From assembly GCF_013186535.1 (NCBI RefSeq), contig NZ_JABMCZ010000002.1, positions 744,001-808,000 of the forward strand: DNA of 64,000 nt, given 5' to 3'. Position numbers and translations under genes: made by a program. Origin of the DNA: Nocardia terpenica (GTDB taxonomy: Bacteria > Actinomycetota > Actinomycetes > Mycobacteriales > Mycobacteriaceae). Within the stretch, counting starts at the first letter, position 1. Every line of letters begins with the position of its first letter. Below the pieces are notes generated by a model that saw only the letters and a list, made by a program, of their open reading frames with translations, was not told the DNA's origin and made no database searches. Positions 53,010-61,628 of the stretch are shown here, in pieces.

Positions 53010-54329
53010 ATGCCCGCCGTTCTCGACCAGACCTGTACCGCCCTCGCCCGCGTCTCCGGATGCGATCTGCGAGTTCCGTTGGTACAGGGGGGAACCCGCA
53101 CCTACGCCAATTTCGACTACGCCGCCAGCGCCCCCGCCCTGGCCCAGGTCACCGACCGGGTGACCGAACTGCTCCCGCTCTACGCCAGCGTCCACCGCGG
53201 CGCCGGATACGCCTCCCGCGTCTCCACCGAGTGCTACGAAGCCGCCCGCGGCTCGGTGACGCGCCTGCTCAACGCCGCCGACGACCAGGTCGTGGTGTTC
53301 ACCCGCAACACCACCGATTCGCTGAATCTGCTGGCGGGCTGCGTGCCCGGCGACACCGTGGTCCTCGACATCGAACATCACGCCAACCTGCTGCCCTGGA
53401 CCCGGCACGGCCGCCGGGTGGTGCCCGCCGCCGACACCGTGGAGGAGACCATCCGCCGCCTCGTCGCCGAGCTGTGCGCCAAACCCGCTGCGCTGCTGGC
53501 GATCACCGGGGCCTCCAACGTCACCGGCGAGGTGCTGCCGCTGCAGCGGCTGGCCGCCGTCGCGCACCAGTGCGGGGCCCGCATCCTGGTCGACGCCGCG
53601 CAGTTGGCCCCGCACCGGCGAATCGACCTGCAGGCCACCGGAATCGACTATCTGGCGTTCTCCGGGCACAAGCTGTACGCGCCGTTCGGAGCCGGGGTAC
53701 TGGTGGGCCGCCGCGACTGGCTCGACGCCGCGGCCCCGTACCTGGCGGGCGGCGGCGCGGTCACCGAGGTCACCACCACCGGCGCGCAGTGGGCGCCCGC
53801 CCCGCAGCGCCACGAGGCCGGTTCCCCGAACGTGCTCGGTGTCGCCGCCCTCGCCGCGGCCTGCGACACCCTGGCCGCCCTCGACCCGCAGGCCGTCGCC
53901 GACCACGAGCGCACCCTCGCCGACCGCCTGCGCTCCGGCCTGAAAACCGTTGCGGGCGTGCGTTTCCTGCAGATCTGGCCGGACAGCCCCGACAGCGTCG
54001 GCATCGTCGCCTTCACCGTGGATGGCTTCGAGCCCGGCCGCGTCGCCGCCTACCTCTCCGCCGAGCACGCCATCGGCGTCCGCGACGGCCGCTTCTGCGC
54101 CCACCCCCTCCTCGCCAAACTCGGCATCCCCGCCGCCCTCCGCGCCAGCATCGGCCTGGGCACCACTCCCACCGACATAGACCGCCTCATCGCCGCCCTC
54201 ACAACCCTCACCACCCAGGGCCCCACCTGGAACTACACCACCACCAACGGCCAGTGGAACCCCACCCCCGAAACCCGCCCCGGCCTCACCACCACCCCCA
54301 CCCCCGGCGCAGCCCCCTGCACCTTCTAA
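53010..54329 (+). CDS. class V PLP enzyme, cysteine desulfurase-like (SufS type)
   Basis: This 439-residue PLP enzyme has Schiff-base Lys221 in FSGHKLYAPFGAG and PLP-binding HHANLLPW (123-130), TGASNVTGE and VDAAQLAPH. Cys363 in GRFCAHPLL matches the active Cys of group II desulfurases, so sulfur mobilisation from cysteine or selenocysteine is likely. The start is ATG 53010 (GTG 53007 is possible), with GAAGGGA upstream. The last ~30 residues are a Pro/Thr-rich tail. Control by a SAM-IV riboswitch links it to sulfur amino acid balance. Confidence 0.88.
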   Translation: MPAVLDQTCTALARVSGCDLRVPLVQGGTRTYANFDYAASAPALAQVTDRVTELLPLYASVHRGAGYASRVSTECYEAARGSVTRLLNAADDQVVVFTRNTTDSLNLLAGCVPGDTVVLDIEHHANLLPWTRHGRRVVPAADTVEETIRRLVAELCAKPAALLAITGASNVTGEVLPLQRLAAVAHQCGARILVDAAQLAPHRRIDLQATGIDYLAFSGHKLYAPFGAGVLVGRRDWLDAAAPYLAGGGAVTEVTTTGAQWAPAPQRHEAGSPNVLGVAALAAACDTLAALDPQAVADHERTLADRLRSGLKTVAGVRFLQIWPDSPDSVGIVAFTVDGFEPGRVAAYLSAEHAIGVRDGRFCAHPLLAKLGIPAALRASIGLGTTPTDIDRLIAALTTLTTQGPTWNYTTTNGQWNPTPETRPGLTTTPTPGAAPCTF

Positions 54330-54351
54330 CCCCAAGCCCATCACCCACCCC

Positions 54352-54540
54352 TCACGGCATCAAATACCGCGCCGCCAGCTCCTCCACCAACGGATCGTCC
54401 TCCCCCACCGCATCGAGCGCGTCCAGATCGGCCTCCACCGACACCTGCCGCGTGTCGTCCTGCTCGGGGTCGGGGATGCCGTCCTCCAGGAGCTGGCGGA
54501 GCAGCTTCTCGCGCACGCGTGCCTTCAGTGAATCGGCCAT
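54352..54540 (-). CDS. small acidic hypothetical protein
   Basis: This 62-residue soluble protein is rich in Asp, Glu and Leu (MADSLKARVREKLLRQLLEDG, then an acidic half). No domain is recognised. The frame, start codon and length are plausible, and it lies 54 bases past the DUF2752 stop on the same strand. The function is unknown. Confidence 0.6.
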   Translation of the reverse strand: MADSLKARVREKLLRQLLEDGIPDPEQDDTRQVSVEADLDALDAVGEDDPLVEELAARYLMP

Positions 54541-54594
54541 GTCGTCAGCATGCCCAGTGCGGCAGTGGAATTCGCCGCACCACGCCGGGCGGGA

Positions 54595-55050
54595 TCACAC
54601 CGGCGCGAGCCACGTGCCCCAGGGCGTATTGCGCAGCACGGTGAATGCGGTCAGCACCGCGACGATTATCCACAGGGACCCCCAGCTCATGGCGAACGGG
54701 AACGGATTCGGCGGCAGGCCGCGCCACCGGCGCAGCGCCCAGCGGCCCCAGACCACCGCGAAGCCCACCAGCAGCGGCAGCACCAGCACATTGCTGTGCA
54801 CGGCGTCGAGAAGCCGCCCGTCGGTGAGGTTGTGCACGGCCCGCAATCCGCCGCACCCCGGGCACCACAGTCCGGTCAGCGCATAGAACGGGCAGATCCC
54901 GTACGACCCCTGCACATGCGGATCCCGCACATGCAGCAGCGCGATCGAGCCCGCCGCGGCACCGCCGACGAGCAGCGGGACTGCGAGGGTGCGCCAACCG
55001 CTGCGGGTCGGCCCGGCGGGCAGGGCATGCGCGGTATCCACGATGTTCAC
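54595..55050 (-). CDS. DUF2752 membrane protein
   Basis: This 151-residue protein has three hydrophobic segments. The signature of DUF2752, CPFYALTGLWCPGCGGLRAVH, spans about residues 53-73; three cysteines in it may bind metal or a cofactor. The start is GTG 55050. The function is unknown; the family is common in actinobacteria. Confidence 0.85.
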   Translation of the reverse strand: MNIVDTAHALPAGPTRSGWRTLAVPLLVGGAAAGSIALLHVRDPHVQGSYGICPFYALTGLWCPGCGGLRAVHNLTDGRLLDAVHSNVLVLPLLVGFAVVWGRWALRRWRGLPPNPFPFAMSWGSLWIIVAVLTAFTVLRNTPWGTWLAPV

Positions 55051-55080
55051 GGTAGCGACGAACGACCGTGGCCCGCCAGG

Positions 55081-55458
55081 TCAGTCGGGCTGGGCGAACC
55101 GCAGCGTATTACCGAACGGGTCGATGACCTCGAATCCCGGCCCGCCCGGCCCGTCCTCCGGCGCGCCCGGCCGCGCGAATCCGTACTGCTTCGAAGCCAA
55201 TTCCGCATGCAGGGCGCCGATATCGTCCACAGCGATCCACAGCGTGGTGCCGGGGGTGCCGTCACCGTGGTGCTCGCTCAGGTGCAGCGTCGCCGCCGCC
55301 CGGGACACCTGCGCGTACAGCGGCAGCCCGGGCTCGAAACGATGCTCCCAGTCGACGGTGAATCCCAGGTAGTCACGGTAGAACTCGTACGCCTTGGCGA
55401 CGTCGAAGATGCGCAGGATCGGAACGGGCGTGGACAAATTCGAAGATTCGGCTGCCAT
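55081..55458 (-). CDS. glyoxalase/bleomycin-resistance (VOC) superfamily protein
   Basis: This 125-residue single VOC domain has LRIFDVAKAYEFYRDYLGFTVDWEHRFE at the N-terminus and VIDPFGNTLRFAQPD at the C-terminus. It resembles the bleomycin-binding immunity type (dimeric, ligand-sequestering) more than an enzyme. It is divergent from the KstR-box SDR gene. The ligand is unknown. Confidence 0.85.
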   Translation of the reverse strand: MAAESSNLSTPVPILRIFDVAKAYEFYRDYLGFTVDWEHRFEPGLPLYAQVSRAAATLHLSEHHGDGTPGTTLWIAVDDIGALHAELASKQYGFARPGAPEDGPGGPGFEVIDPFGNTLRFAQPD

Positions 55459-55480
55459 ACCCCGATGCTAGCCCCGCCCC

Positions 55481-55507
55481 TTGACAGACTAGAACTTGTT
55501 CTAAACA
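55481..55507 (+). promoter_or_regulatory. promoter with KstR-like operator (SDR/DapB-like operon)
   Basis: A consensus -35 TTGACA (55481-55486) is followed by the palindrome TAGAACTTGTTCTA (55490-55503), fitting KstR TNNAACNNGTTNNA, in the spacer before a weak -10 TAAACA. A repressor bound here would block the promoter. Confidence 0.75.
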
Positions 55508-55539
55508 CTGCTTGTGATCGCCGTCACTGGGAGGTACCG

Positions 55540-56328
55540 ATGATCCTGGACCGCTTCCGACTCGACGGCCGGGTGGCCGTGGTGACCGGTGCCGGACGCG
55601 GCATCGGCGCGGCGACCGCGCTGGCCCTGGCCGAGGGGGGCGCCGATGTCGTCATCGCCGCCCGCACCGCGACCCAGCTCGACGAGGTCGCCGAGAAGGT
55701 GCGCGCGCTGGGTCGGCGGGCGATCACCGTCCCCTGCGACCTGTCGGACCTGTCCGCGGTGGCGGCGCCGGCCGAGACCGCGGCCGCCGAACTGGGCCGC
55801 CTCGACATCGTCGTCAACAATGTCGGCGGCACCATGCCGAACACCTTCCTGACCACGACGCCGGAATTCCTCGAGGAGGCGTTCCGGTTCAATGTGTCCA
55901 CCGCGCACACGCTCACCCGGGCCGCGGTCCCGCATCTGCTGGCGGCAGGCGGCGGGTCGGTGGTCAATATCTCCTCGATGATGGGCCGCTCCCCCGGCCG
56001 CGGTTTCCTCGCCTACGGCACCGCCAAAGCCGCACTCGCGCACTGGACCCGGCTGGCCGCCACCGATCTGGCCCCGCGCATCCGGGTCAATGCGATCGCG
56101 GTCGGCTCGGTGCTCACCTCGGCGCTGGAGGTGGTGGCGCAGCAGCCGGAGATCAAGCAGCGCATGGAGGCGGCGACGCCGCTGCGCCGGCTGGGCGAGC
56201 CGTGGGAGATCGCGGCCGGCATCGTCTACCTGTGCGCACCGGCGGGCGGCTACCTGACCGGCAAGGTGCTCGAAATCGACGGCGGCATCGAACATCCCAA
56301 TCTCGAACTCGGTCTTCCCGATCTGTAG
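55540..56328 (+). CDS. short-chain dehydrogenase/reductase (Rv0927c-like)
   Basis: This 262-residue SDR begins MILDRFRLDGRVAVVTGAGRGIG. NVGG replaces NNAG (VVNNVGGTMPN), the Ser is in ISSMMGR, and the catalytic pair is in YGTAKAALAHW. It looks like M. tuberculosis Rv0927c from memory, including the C-terminal PNLELGLPDL. The ATG follows GGGAGG. A KstR-like box in its promoter and its DapB-like partner 13 bases downstream (as Rv0926c-Rv0927c) suggest a role in sterol or lipid degradation. Confidence 0.92.
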   Translation: MILDRFRLDGRVAVVTGAGRGIGAATALALAEGGADVVIAARTATQLDEVAEKVRALGRRAITVPCDLSDLSAVAAPAETAAAELGRLDIVVNNVGGTMPNTFLTTTPEFLEEAFRFNVSTAHTLTRAAVPHLLAAGGGSVVNISSMMGRSPGRGFLAYGTAKAALAHWTRLAATDLAPRIRVNAIAVGSVLTSALEVVAQQPEIKQRMEAATPLRRLGEPWEIAAGIVYLCAPAGGYLTGKVLEIDGGIEHPNLELGLPDL

Positions 56329-56341
56329 CAGGAGCTTTCGC

Positions 56342-57421
56342 ATGACCTATCGCGTGGTGCAGTGGAGTACCGGCAATGTCGGGCGGCGCGCGCTGCGGAC
56401 GATCATCGCCCGGCCGGATCTCGAGCTGGTCGGCGTGTGGGTGTCCGGTCCGGCCAAGGCCGGGCGCGACGCCGGAGCACTGGCGGGCCTGGATCGCGAA
56501 ATCGGCGTCGCCGCAACGACGGACGCGCAGGCGCTGCTGGAGCTGCGGCCGGACTGCGTCGTCTACACCGCCATGGCCGACGACCGGCTGGGCGAGGCGG
56601 TGGAGGATCTGAAGCGTTTCCTGCGCGCGGGCATCAATGTGGTGTCCAGCAGCCCCGTCTTCCTGCAATACCCGTACGGCACACTGCCTTCGGAGACCAT
56701 CGAGGAGATCGAGGCGGCCGCGGCGGCGGGCGGCGCCTCGCTGTGGGTCAACGGCATCGATCCCGGCTGGGCCAACGACTGGCTGCCCCTGCTGCTGACC
56801 AGCGGCTCCGAACGCATCGACGCGATCGTGTGCTCGGAGATCCTGGACTACTCCACCTACGACAACGCCAAGGTCCTGTTCGACATCATGGGCTTCGGCA
56901 GCGCCCTCGACGATCTGCCGCTGCTCCTGCAACCGGGCGTCCTCACCCTCGCCTGGGGCAGCGTGATCCATCAGCTGGCAGCGGCCCTGGACCTCCGATT
57001 GGATTCCGTCACACAGCATTTCGAGCGCCTCCCCACCCCCGAGCCGCTGCGCGTCGGCGACCGCACCATCGCCCCCGGCACCGCCGCCGCCCTCCGCTTC
57101 CAAGTCGTCGGCCTGCGCGACGACCACCCGGCCCTCACCCTCGAACACATCACCCGCCTGCACCCCGCCCTGGCCCCCGACTGGCCGCAACCGGCCGGAA
57201 AGGGTTGCTACCGGGTCGAAATCACCGGCGACCCGCACTACCTGCTCGACCTGCGGCTGGACAGCGACGGCGACCACGCCCTCGGCGGCGTGGTCGGCAC
57301 CGCCGCCCGCCTGGTCAACGCGGTCCCCGCGGTGATCGAGGCCCGCCCCGGCCTACTCACCGCCACCGACCTCCCCCTCACCCCCGCCCGCGGATTGGTG
57401 TCCGGACAGTGCAGCGCCTAA
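56342..57421 (+). CDS. dihydrodipicolinate reductase-like NAD(P)-binding protein (Rv0926c-like)
   Basis: This 359-residue protein has a Rossmann N-terminus (MTYRVVQWSTGNVGRRALRTII) and a DapB-like C-terminal domain (INGIDPGWANDWLPLLLTS). These proteins are not lysine-pathway enzymes; related ones include 2,4-diaminopentanoate dehydrogenase-like and uncharacterised mycobacterial proteins. It is in an operon with the KstR-box SDR, 13 bases apart. Its stop overlaps the end of the convergent disrupted gene by four bases. Confidence 0.85.
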   Translation: MTYRVVQWSTGNVGRRALRTIIARPDLELVGVWVSGPAKAGRDAGALAGLDREIGVAATTDAQALLELRPDCVVYTAMADDRLGEAVEDLKRFLRAGINVVSSSPVFLQYPYGTLPSETIEEIEAAAAAGGASLWVNGIDPGWANDWLPLLLTSGSERIDAIVCSEILDYSTYDNAKVLFDIMGFGSALDDLPLLLQPGVLTLAWGSVIHQLAAALDLRLDSVTQHFERLPTPEPLRVGDRTIAPGTAAALRFQVVGLRDDHPALTLEHITRLHPALAPDWPQPAGKGCYRVEITGDPHYLLDLRLDSDGDHALGGVVGTAARLVNAVPAVIEARPGLLTATDLPLTPARGLVSGQCSA

Positions 57422-57876
57422 GACCCTCCGGCGAAGTCGACCGCCCCCGCCCCGAGATCGACCCGCATCGCCGCCTGCAACTCACGCAGCGCGGTCCGGT
57501 AAGCCCGCCGCAGCGCGACATACTCCGGCGACTCCACAACCGCCCCACCCGCGAACTCGTCCCGAATATCCCGCAGCAACTGAAAACACTTCTCGGCCCC
57601 GTCCAACACCTCCTGCCCCGCCACCAGCGACATCTCGTACCGCACCTGATAGCACCCCGCATCCCGAAAAACATCGAGCACCGCCGCAGCCCGCCCCCCG
57701 TCCCCACCATCCCCCGCCAACGCCACAACCCGCATCCGCTCATGCGCATCGGTCAACGCCGCCAAAAACCGAGAGTAAGCCTCCTGACACAACTTCCGCC
57801 GCCCCACCACCTGCTCCCGCCCCCACTTGACCCGCTCATTGAGCGCAGTAGCCAACAACGCAATACAGAGGCTGAT
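57418..57876 (-). pseudogene. 3' part of a membrane-anchored gene interrupted by the IS630 element
   Basis: Codons 19-171 of the reconstructed gene. Starting at ISLCIALLATAL (end of a TM helix), it continues as a soluble helical domain (VKWGREQVVGRRKLCQEAYSRFLAALTDAHERMR) to the stop at 57418. The 5' part lies at 59018-59071 beyond the insertion. Internal starts could still yield a product of about 146 residues lacking the anchor. The function is unknown; small anchored proteins of this layout are common in actinobacteria. Confidence 0.8.
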
Positions 57877-59017
57877 TTCGTGTTGTCGTCATGATCGTTT
57901 CGGGGTGGGTGTGAGTCCGGTTGCGGTGAGGCAGCCGTCGATCAGGTTGGGGTGGTAGCCGATGCGGTGCAGGTCGCTGCGCACGATGCGCATGAGGTGG
58001 TCGGGGTCGGTGATGATGCGGTTGGCCAGCCGGCCTCGCCGCAGTAGTGACCAGATGCCTTCGGTCGGATTCAGATCGGGCGCGTAGGCGGGCAGTTGGT
58101 AGACAGTGAGCCAGTCGTGGCCGGTGACGAATCGGCGCATGCCGGCGGTGAGGTGGGTGTTGAGGTTGTCCCAGCAGACCACGATCGGCCCGCCGAGTTG
58201 CCGGTGGGCGGCGATGAGCAGGTCCCGGTAGTCGGTCCAGGCGAAGCTCTTCCTGCCCGAACTATTTCGGTCGTGCCGATACGGTCGCCAGATCAGCCGG
58301 GACCGATGGCCGGGCTTGTAGCAGGTCAGCGCGGCGATCGATATCCGGCGGGTGGTTCGGCCCCGGACCCGCACGATCGGGGTGTGCCCGCGTGGCGCCC
58401 AGGTCCGTGCGGTCGGCGGCGTCATCGTGAACCCGGCTTCGTCTTCGAACACGACCCAGGCTCCGAGCGCCGCCGCGGCGGTTTTACGTGCGGCCACACG
58501 TCCTTCACCCACGTCGCGACCGCCGCGTCGTCGCGTTCGACCGCCCGGCGGGCAGGTTGCTGACGGCTCCACCCGTGCCGGTGCAACAACAACGACACCC
58601 CCTTGATCGTGTAGGAGATGTGGAACCGGCGCCCGATCACGGTCTTGATCCTGGCCAGAGTCCATTTCTGGTCCGGCCAGCCGTGCTCGGCCGGGCCCTT
58701 GGCCAGCTCGTGTTCGAGTACCTGGAACTGTTCGTCGGACAGCAACGGCAGCGACGCGGGGCCCTTGGACCGCAACGCTTCCCGCCCCGCCGATCCCCAC
58801 GCCTGGCGCCACCGTTGCACCGACCGCACGCTGACTCGCAGCCGGTGGGCGATCACCGCATTGTCCTCGCCCCGGGCGAAAGCGTCCGCGGCTTCCAGCC
58901 GCAACCGCTCCCGCAACATCCGTCGCTCGGCGGTCAGCCCACCGCCTTGCGGATACCGCACCCACCAGATGTACCCCACCCACCAGCCACGGCCGTCAAG
59001 CCCAGCGACAACACGAA
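57877..59017 (-). mobile_element. IS630-family insertion sequence, 1141 bp
   Basis: Perfect 12-bp terminal inverted repeats TTCGTGTTGTCG (57877-57888) and its complement (59006-59017) bound two overlapping transposase frames. Flanks read GGCTGAT on the left and TTCAGCC on the right. The TA duplication typical of IS630 is not seen. Excising exactly this segment rejoins a 170-residue reading frame, which fixes the borders to within a base or two. Confidence 0.9.
57889..58979 (-). CDS. IS630-family transposase, two frames joined by probable -1 frameshift
   Basis: Frame A (GTG 58979 to stop at 58422) carries the HTH part (AVIAHRLRVSVRSVQRWRQAW). Frame B, ending at 57889, carries the DDE core: FEDEAGF, VVCWDNLNTH and PDLNPTEGIWSLLR. 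The frames overlap, and the sequence GTAAAAC with AAAA at 58482-58485 lets tRNA-Lys slip from AAA to AAA in the -1 frame, giving one product of about 363 residues. Both halves look intact, so the element may be active. Confidence 0.85.
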
Positions 59018-59071
59018 TTCAGCCGCTGTAACCGCCCCAAGCGCAGTCCCAGCCAGCGAAACCCATTGCAT
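59018..59071 (-). pseudogene. 5' part of the IS-interrupted gene
   Basis: ATG 59071 opens 18 codons, MQWVSLAGTALGAVTAAE, up to the right end of the IS. Joined to 57876 they continue in frame as ISLCIALLATAL..., restoring an N-terminal TM helix and a 170-residue protein. Confidence 0.78.
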
Positions 59072-59581
59072 GCGAGCAACCTACGCGGGAATGGGCGATG
59101 GCACAGTACATACGGATGCGCCCGAAGAACGCGGAACCGACAACCCGGCCCCGCAACGGTGACCTGGAGCCGCCTGGGGGAATCGAACCCCCGACCTTTT
59201 CATTACGAGTGACCCATTTTCATAGTCTCTCGTCCTTGAAGGTCCAAACAGTCCAGGCCAGAGGCTGTTTCGCGTCTAACGTGTAGGTCCATATCCAACC
59301 CGTACGTGCTTGTCTTGGCACACTGTCGGCACGCCGGATACCACCCCTGAGCTGCCCTCTCGTGGGCGTCATGGCACAACCGGCAGGACCGTTCACACCC
59401 GTCGGTCGGCGGCAATTTCGCCCCCGCGTAAAAACGCCTGACGCGCGCGGAGTCAGGAGGGCGGGCGGTCCGAATTTTCCAGCGAGGTGCCGACCTGACT
59501 ACACGACCCGCTGGCCGCGCGAAGCGATCCATGCCGGACTTCCCCTGTACGTCGGACGTCGATCGGCCATAGCCTCGAGTC
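59072..59581. other. junction between chromosome and integrated element
   Basis: These 510 bases have no convincing gene. They contain the promoter side of the disrupted gene, the tRNA-Thr fragment (59165-59211), and then the first bases of the mobile element leading to the XRE regulator. AT content rises just right of the fragment. Confidence 0.6.
59165..59211 (-). other. attachment site: 3' fragment of tRNA-Thr(CGT)
   Basis: On the minus strand the 47 bases read from the anticodon loop (CACTCGTAATG, anticodon CGT) through the T-arm GGTTCGAT to the acceptor GGCGGCTCCA with encoded CCA. The 5' half of the tRNA (acceptor 5' strand, D-arm) is absent, and the base before the loop does not restore the anticodon stem. 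This is the usual att copy left when an element integrates into a tRNA gene 3' end. The intact tRNA should lie at the element's other end, to the right of the window. Confidence 0.85.
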
Positions 59582-60742
59582 ATGGGCACAGATCTCGGTG
59601 AACGTCTCCGGTCGGTTCGGAAGCGTCGCGGACTCAACCAGAAGGAGCTTGCACAGGCTTCCGGGGTCTCTGTGTCCCTGATTCGGAAGATCGAGCAGGG
59701 TGAGCGCGAAGACACCCGGATCGACACGCTCCGCCGCCTCGCCGTCGCGCTCGGCTGCCCAGTGACAACCCTTCTCGGGCCGAACCCGCAGCCACCCGAG
59801 AGCAGCAACGGCGAGCTGTGGTTGCCCACCCGGCAAGCGATCACCGCGCCGCTTGCCGTAGGTACGACGGAGCCATTGGCGGATCGCAGTTTGGAGGAAG
59901 CTCTGGCTGCGGCTGTGAAGCTGTACCACGACAACGAGTACGAAATCCTCGCTCGCGTGCTCCCGCGCTTGATTGCGGACGGGCAGGCATCGACACCGCT
60001 TCTGCGGTCACGGATTTTGCAGCTCGCCGGATCTGTCATGGTGCAGACACGGCAGCGGGAAGCCGCGCGAGTCGCACTCGACCAGTCGCTTGCCGAAGCG
60101 GAAGCGACCGGGAACGTGCTCGACGCCGCGTCCGCGGTCATTACGCTGTGCTGGCTGCTGCTCGTGGAACGACAGTTCGAGAAGGTGCGCAAGCTTGCCG
60201 CCCAGTGGGCCGATCGGGTCGAGCCACGGCTTTCTGTGGCGACGCCGCAGGAAATCTCGACATGGGGTTGGTTGCTACTGCGTGGCTCGGCTGCCGCGAT
60301 CCGCGACAACCGGCCGGACGAGGCATCGGACATGATGCGCCTCGCGCACGCCGCCGCCGTGGCGATCGGCCGCGAATCCGGTGGCTACCACCAGTATTGG
60401 ACAACGTTCGGACCGGCCACGGTGGCTATGAAGCGTGTCGAGAATGCCGTGGTGGACGACCGGCCCGACCTTGCGCTGCGGCTGACACGCGACGTGCCTC
60501 CGGGCTTGCGACCGACGTCCGATAACCGCAATCGCCACCTCCTCGACGTCGCCGCCGCGCACACCGAGCTCCGTCACTACGACGCCGCATTCGAAGTGCT
60601 GTGGCAGCTGGCACGCGAGGCTCGGCCGTGGCTGGTCGAGCATCGAATGGCGAAGGATCTGCTCGGCAGGATCGTGGGTCGCCGTCGCACTCTTACCGAT
60701 GAGATGAGACAGCTGTCCGACCTGCTCCAGCTGGAATACTAA
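59582..60742 (+). CDS. XRE-family HTH regulator with TPR-like C-terminal domain
   Basis: This 386-residue protein has an N-terminal Cro/C1 HTH at residues 5-60 (LNQKELAQASGVSVSLIRKIEQGE) followed by about 300 residues of alpha-helical TPR-like repeats. Regulators of this type are common near the ends of integrative elements and prophages in actinobacteria, where they may respond to a peptide or signal and control excision or transfer. It is the first gene inside the attachment site. Confidence 0.85.
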   Translation: MGTDLGERLRSVRKRRGLNQKELAQASGVSVSLIRKIEQGEREDTRIDTLRRLAVALGCPVTTLLGPNPQPPESSNGELWLPTRQAITAPLAVGTTEPLADRSLEEALAAAVKLYHDNEYEILARVLPRLIADGQASTPLLRSRILQLAGSVMVQTRQREAARVALDQSLAEAEATGNVLDAASAVITLCWLLLVERQFEKVRKLAAQWADRVEPRLSVATPQEISTWGWLLLRGSAAAIRDNRPDEASDMMRLAHAAAVAIGRESGGYHQYWTTFGPATVAMKRVENAVVDDRPDLALRLTRDVPPGLRPTSDNRNRHLLDVAAAHTELRHYDAAFEVLWQLAREARPWLVEHRMAKDLLGRIVGRRRTLTDEMRQLSDLLQLEY

Positions 60743-60913
60743 CCAGCACACCACATCTCGCTTACCGTGTGGCATTTCGAAATCGTCGCTTCGTGAATTG
60801 CCATTGTTTGCACTCACCCCGGATGTGACGCTCGATTTCAGGCTCCGACTCTGCGCACCACCTCCCTCCACCAGCGGCGGGGCCATCCCAATCGATGCAC
60901 CAAGGGGGCTTGG

Positions 60914-61150
60914 ATGGCGATCGGACAGGCAGCGGAATCGGCGGTATTGAATGTGCTTGCGCCGGGCGGGATGCTGACCGCGCAGCAGATCAGCGACCAG
61001 GCGGAGCTAACCGGTTGGGCGACACGACATGCCATCGAGCAACTCGCGCAACGTGGCCTGATCATGCCGGTAGCGCATCGGTCTCGCTGGTCGATTACTG
61101 CGCGCGGCCGTCTGGCTCGCGCGGGATGGACAGGCGGTGAGCGGCCGTGA
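60914..61150 (+). CDS. small winged-helix protein
   Basis: The 78 residues form one winged HTH (MLTAQQISDQAELTGWATRHAIEQLAQRGLIMPV, then a wing HRSRWSITARGRLARAG). ATG 60914 has AAGGGGG upstream. It is the first of four genes joined by exact GTGA overlaps. It may be an excisionase-like or transcriptional switch of the mobile element. Confidence 0.7.
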   Translation: MAIGQAAESAVLNVLAPGGMLTAQQISDQAELTGWATRHAIEQLAQRGLIMPVAHRSRWSITARGRLARAGWTGGERP

Positions 61151-61293
61151 CATTCGTCGGGTTGCTTTTCGCATGCCTGGCCGCGTCGGCGCTGGTGTAC
61201 GCGGTGGTGACGTTGTGGCCGCAGCGAATTCCGCGTGAGCGGTCGGTGGACGCTATACGGGAGCGTATCGAGTCCGAGGACGGCGAGCAGTGA
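61147..61293 (+). CDS. 48-residue single-pass membrane peptide
   Basis: The GTG at 61147 overlaps the preceding stop (GTGA). The product MTFVGLLFACLAASALVYAV has one TM helix (residues 3-24) followed by a charged tail RIPRERSVDAIRERIESEDG. Its stop overlaps the next gene's GTG. No family is recognised. Confidence 0.65.
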   Translation: MTFVGLLFACLAASALVYAVVTLWPQRIPRERSVDAIRERIESEDGEQ

Positions 61294-61628
61294 CCGGTGC
61301 GGAGTTCCAACCCGAGTCTGCCGCAGCGGCTCACACTCACACCGGCAGCGACGGCGCGGTTACGCCGCTGCCGTTCGGGCCGATCCTTCCCGAGCACGCT
61401 ACCGACGGATGGGAACTGCGGGGCGACAGCCGCGAATGGTGGCTGGCACGCCGACATGGACTCTGCGACATGGAGATTCGGGCCACCACTCAGCGGTCAT
61501 GTGCGATGCGGGTACGCCGGGACGGTGCGCTGGTCCGCGAGGCGTCGGCGAGCAGTGTCGAGTACGCGAAACAGCTTGGCCAGCAATGGATCTACGAACA
61601 CCAGCCACCGGATCAGGGGATAATGTGA
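61290..61628 (+). CDS. 112-residue hypothetical protein of the mobile element
   Basis: Starts at GTG 61290 overlapping the previous stop and ends overlapping the next start. It is a soluble, Trp-rich middle (GWELRGDSREWWLARRHG) with a beta-strand pattern; no family is recognised. Co-translation with its neighbours is likely from the 4-base overlaps. Confidence 0.6.
   Translation: MTGAEFQPESAAAAHTHTGSDGAVTPLPFGPILPEHATDGWELRGDSREWWLARRHGLCDMEIRATTQRSCAMRVRRDGALVREASASSVEYAKQLGQQWIYEHQPPDQGIM

Noticed and set aside
59165..59211. Functional tRNA-Thr gene
   Set aside because: The 5' half (acceptor strand, D-arm, 5' anticodon stem) is absent and the bases before the loop do not pair with TGAAA.
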